From the NCBI GenBank assembly GCA_900764755.1, contig CAAFPE010000137.1, positions 1-6,496 on the forward strand: DNA of 6,496 nt. The letters run 5' to 3'. The first letter of the stretch is position 1, and the number at the start of each line of letters is the position of its first letter. The notes beneath the pieces were generated by a model, which was given only the letters and a program-made list of their open reading frames with translations, had not been told where the DNA came from and searched no databases. Source of the stretch: an uncultured Oscillospiraceae bacterium. GTDB lineage: Bacteria; Bacillota; Clostridia; Oscillospirales; Oscillospiraceae. The translations under genes and the position numbers were made by a program. Below, piece after piece: positions 5,464 to 6,496 of this stretch.

Positions 5464-6294
5464 TCAAACAGCCACCGGGATCTTCGCCTCCAGCGGATGG
5501 GCCTGATAGCCCTCCAGCCGGAAGCTGTCCCGGGTGAATGCATAGAAGTCTATAATGCTCCGGTCCATCCAGAGCGTCGGCGCGTCATAGGGCGTCCGGG
5601 CGATCAGTTCCTCCACAATCGGCACATGGCGGTCATAGATGTGGGCGTCCGCTATGACGTGGACCAGTTCTCCCGCCTCCAGACCGGACACCTGGGCCAT
5701 CATGTGAAGGAGCACCGCGTACTGCATCACATTCCAGCCGTTGGCGGTCAGCATATCCTGGGATCTCTGGTTCAGAATCCCGTTCAGAGTGTTCCCGCTG
5801 ACATTGAAGGTCATGGAGTAGGCACAGGGGTACAGAGCCATCTCGCTCAGGTCGTGGTGGTTATATAGGCTGGTGAGGATGCGGCGGGAGGCGGGGTCAT
5901 GCTTCAGATCCCACAGCACCTTGTCCACCTGGTCCATGTCCCCCTGGGGATAGTGGTGCTTCACACCCAGCTGATAGCCGTAGGCCTTTCCAATGGAGCC
6001 TGTCTCATCCGCCCAGGCATCCCAAATATGGCTGTTCAGGTCACGGACATTGTTGGACTTCTTTTGCCAGATCCACAGCAGCTCGTCCACCGCTGATCTC
6101 AGATACTGCTTCCGCACAGTGATGACCGGAAACTCCTCCCGCAGATCATAGCGGTTGACCACACCAAATAGCTTCACTGTATGGGCGGGCGTCCCATCCT
6201 CCCAGCGGGGCCGCACCTCCCGGTCCGTGTCCCAGACGCCCCTGCTCAGGATCGCCCTGCAATTCTCAATAAAAACCTGATCGGCATAACTCAT
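5464..6294 (-). CDS. thyA: Thymidylate synthase, folate-dependent (ThyA)
   Basis: A 276-residue cytoplasmic enzyme that methylates dUMP to dTMP using methylenetetrahydrofolate, giving dihydrofolate. The catalytic nucleophile is Cys157 in MALYPCAY. The phosphate-binding pair is Arg137-Arg138 in PASRR; NQRSQD (175-180) supplies the QRS-D motif; Asn188 is in the NGWNV segment; and DAHIY (216-220) carries the His and Tyr that contact the dUMP ribose. The segments DELLWIWQKKSN, HIWDAW, IGKAYGYQLG, MDQVD and a C-terminal PVAV follow the Bacillus subtilis ThyA/phage phi3T type by recall, rather than the 264-residue E. coli type. The ATG has GGAGG 10 bases upstream. It is the first gene of a thyA-dfrA operon. 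Confidence 0.96.
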   Translation of the reverse strand: MSYADQVFIENCRAILSRGVWDTDREVRPRWEDGTPAHTVKLFGVVNRYDLREEFPVITVRKQYLRSAVDELLWIWQKKSNNVRDLNSHIWDAWADETGSIGKAYGYQLGVKHHYPQGDMDQVDKVLWDLKHDPASRRILTSLYNHHDLSEMALYPCAYSMTFNVSGNTLNGILNQRSQDMLTANGWNVMQYAVLLHMMAQVSGLEAGELVHVIADAHIYDRHVPIVEELIARTPYDAPTLWMDRSIIDFYAFTRDSFRLEGYQAHPLEAKIPVAV

Positions 6295-6345
6295 CTATGA
6301 TCTTCCTCCATCATTCATGCGCTCTGTTCCTGTTTTCAGATATTT

Positions 6346-6375
6346 ATTATACAACAGAGAAGGACGGGGCACAAG
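6346..6375 (-). promoter_or_regulatory. Probable promoter of the thyA-dfrA operon
   Basis: On the minus strand, a perfect TATAAT (6351-6346) is preceded by TTGTGC (6375-6370) with an 18-base spacer. Transcription would start near 6339, about 45 bases before the thyA ATG. The -35 box matches the consensus only in its TTG. It also lies in a hairpin, CGGGGC/GCCCCG around ACAA (6366-6381), so DNA or RNA structure overlaps the promoter. Confidence 0.55.
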
Positions 6376-6397
6376 CCCCGCCCTCAACCCGTTGAAA

Positions 6398-6417
6398 AAA
6401 GGATCGACTGCCTTTTC
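6398..6417 (-). terminator. Weak terminator-like hairpin upstream of thyA
   Basis: On the minus strand, AAAAGG and CCTTTT pair around an 8-base loop, and the 3' arm runs into a six-T stretch (CCTTTTTT). Two more G-U pairs could extend the stem. It could end a minus-strand transcript coming from beyond the right edge, but the stem is mostly A-U and no upstream gene is visible here. Confidence 0.25.
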
Positions 6418-6496
6418 CGGCAAACAGGTGACTGGGAGCCGGACGGCCGAAAACCATACAAAACCGCCCCCGCCCCCCCTCCTTTTTTCCTTTTTC

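Noticed and set aside
6347..6457. 36-codon minus-strand ORF upstream of thyA
   Set aside because: Its nearest ribosome-like site is about 20 bases away, it ends inside the thyA -10 box, and the product matches nothing recognisable.

Overview
The window is a GC-rich chromosomal segment. The protein families (a VanW/G5-type cell-envelope protein, an XpaC-like membrane protein, a DUF3795 protein and a Bacillus-type ThyA with DHFR), the purine-rich Shine-Dalgarno sites and the sigma-A-like promoters point to a GC-rich Bacillota of class Clostridia, probably a gut Oscillospiraceae-type organism. The taxon is an inference from gene content, not from a marker gene.

Layout. Positions 1-2604 hold a minus-strand pair: a VanW-domain envelope protein followed 22 bases downstream by a DUF2461 protein, ending in a U-tailed GC hairpin at the left edge. 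Positions 2605-3225 contain no convincing long CDS. They hold two divergent promoters with near-consensus -10 and -35 boxes. The minus-strand promoter (2983-3011) begins a segment whose ends (2963-2981 and 2729-2748) form an 18-pair long-range helix enclosing several local hairpins. This looks like an unannotated structured RNA or a long structured leader of the VanW operon. The plus-strand promoter (3054-3082) drives a leader of about 137 nt, with a three-codon upstream ORF and hairpins, ahead of the XpaC-like gene (3226-4398) and a cysteine-rich DUF3795 gene (4468-4812). A strong intrinsic terminator follows at 4816-4860.

Positions 4927-6294 hold the minus-strand thyA-dfrA operon. ThyA makes dTMP and releases dihydrofolate, which DHFR recycles. 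Its likely promoter is at 6346-6375. The last 120 bases contain small hairpins and a G-rich tract on the minus strand, with no supported gene.

The coding genes are mostly ordinary. The most interesting material is the non-coding region between the VanW and XpaC genes.
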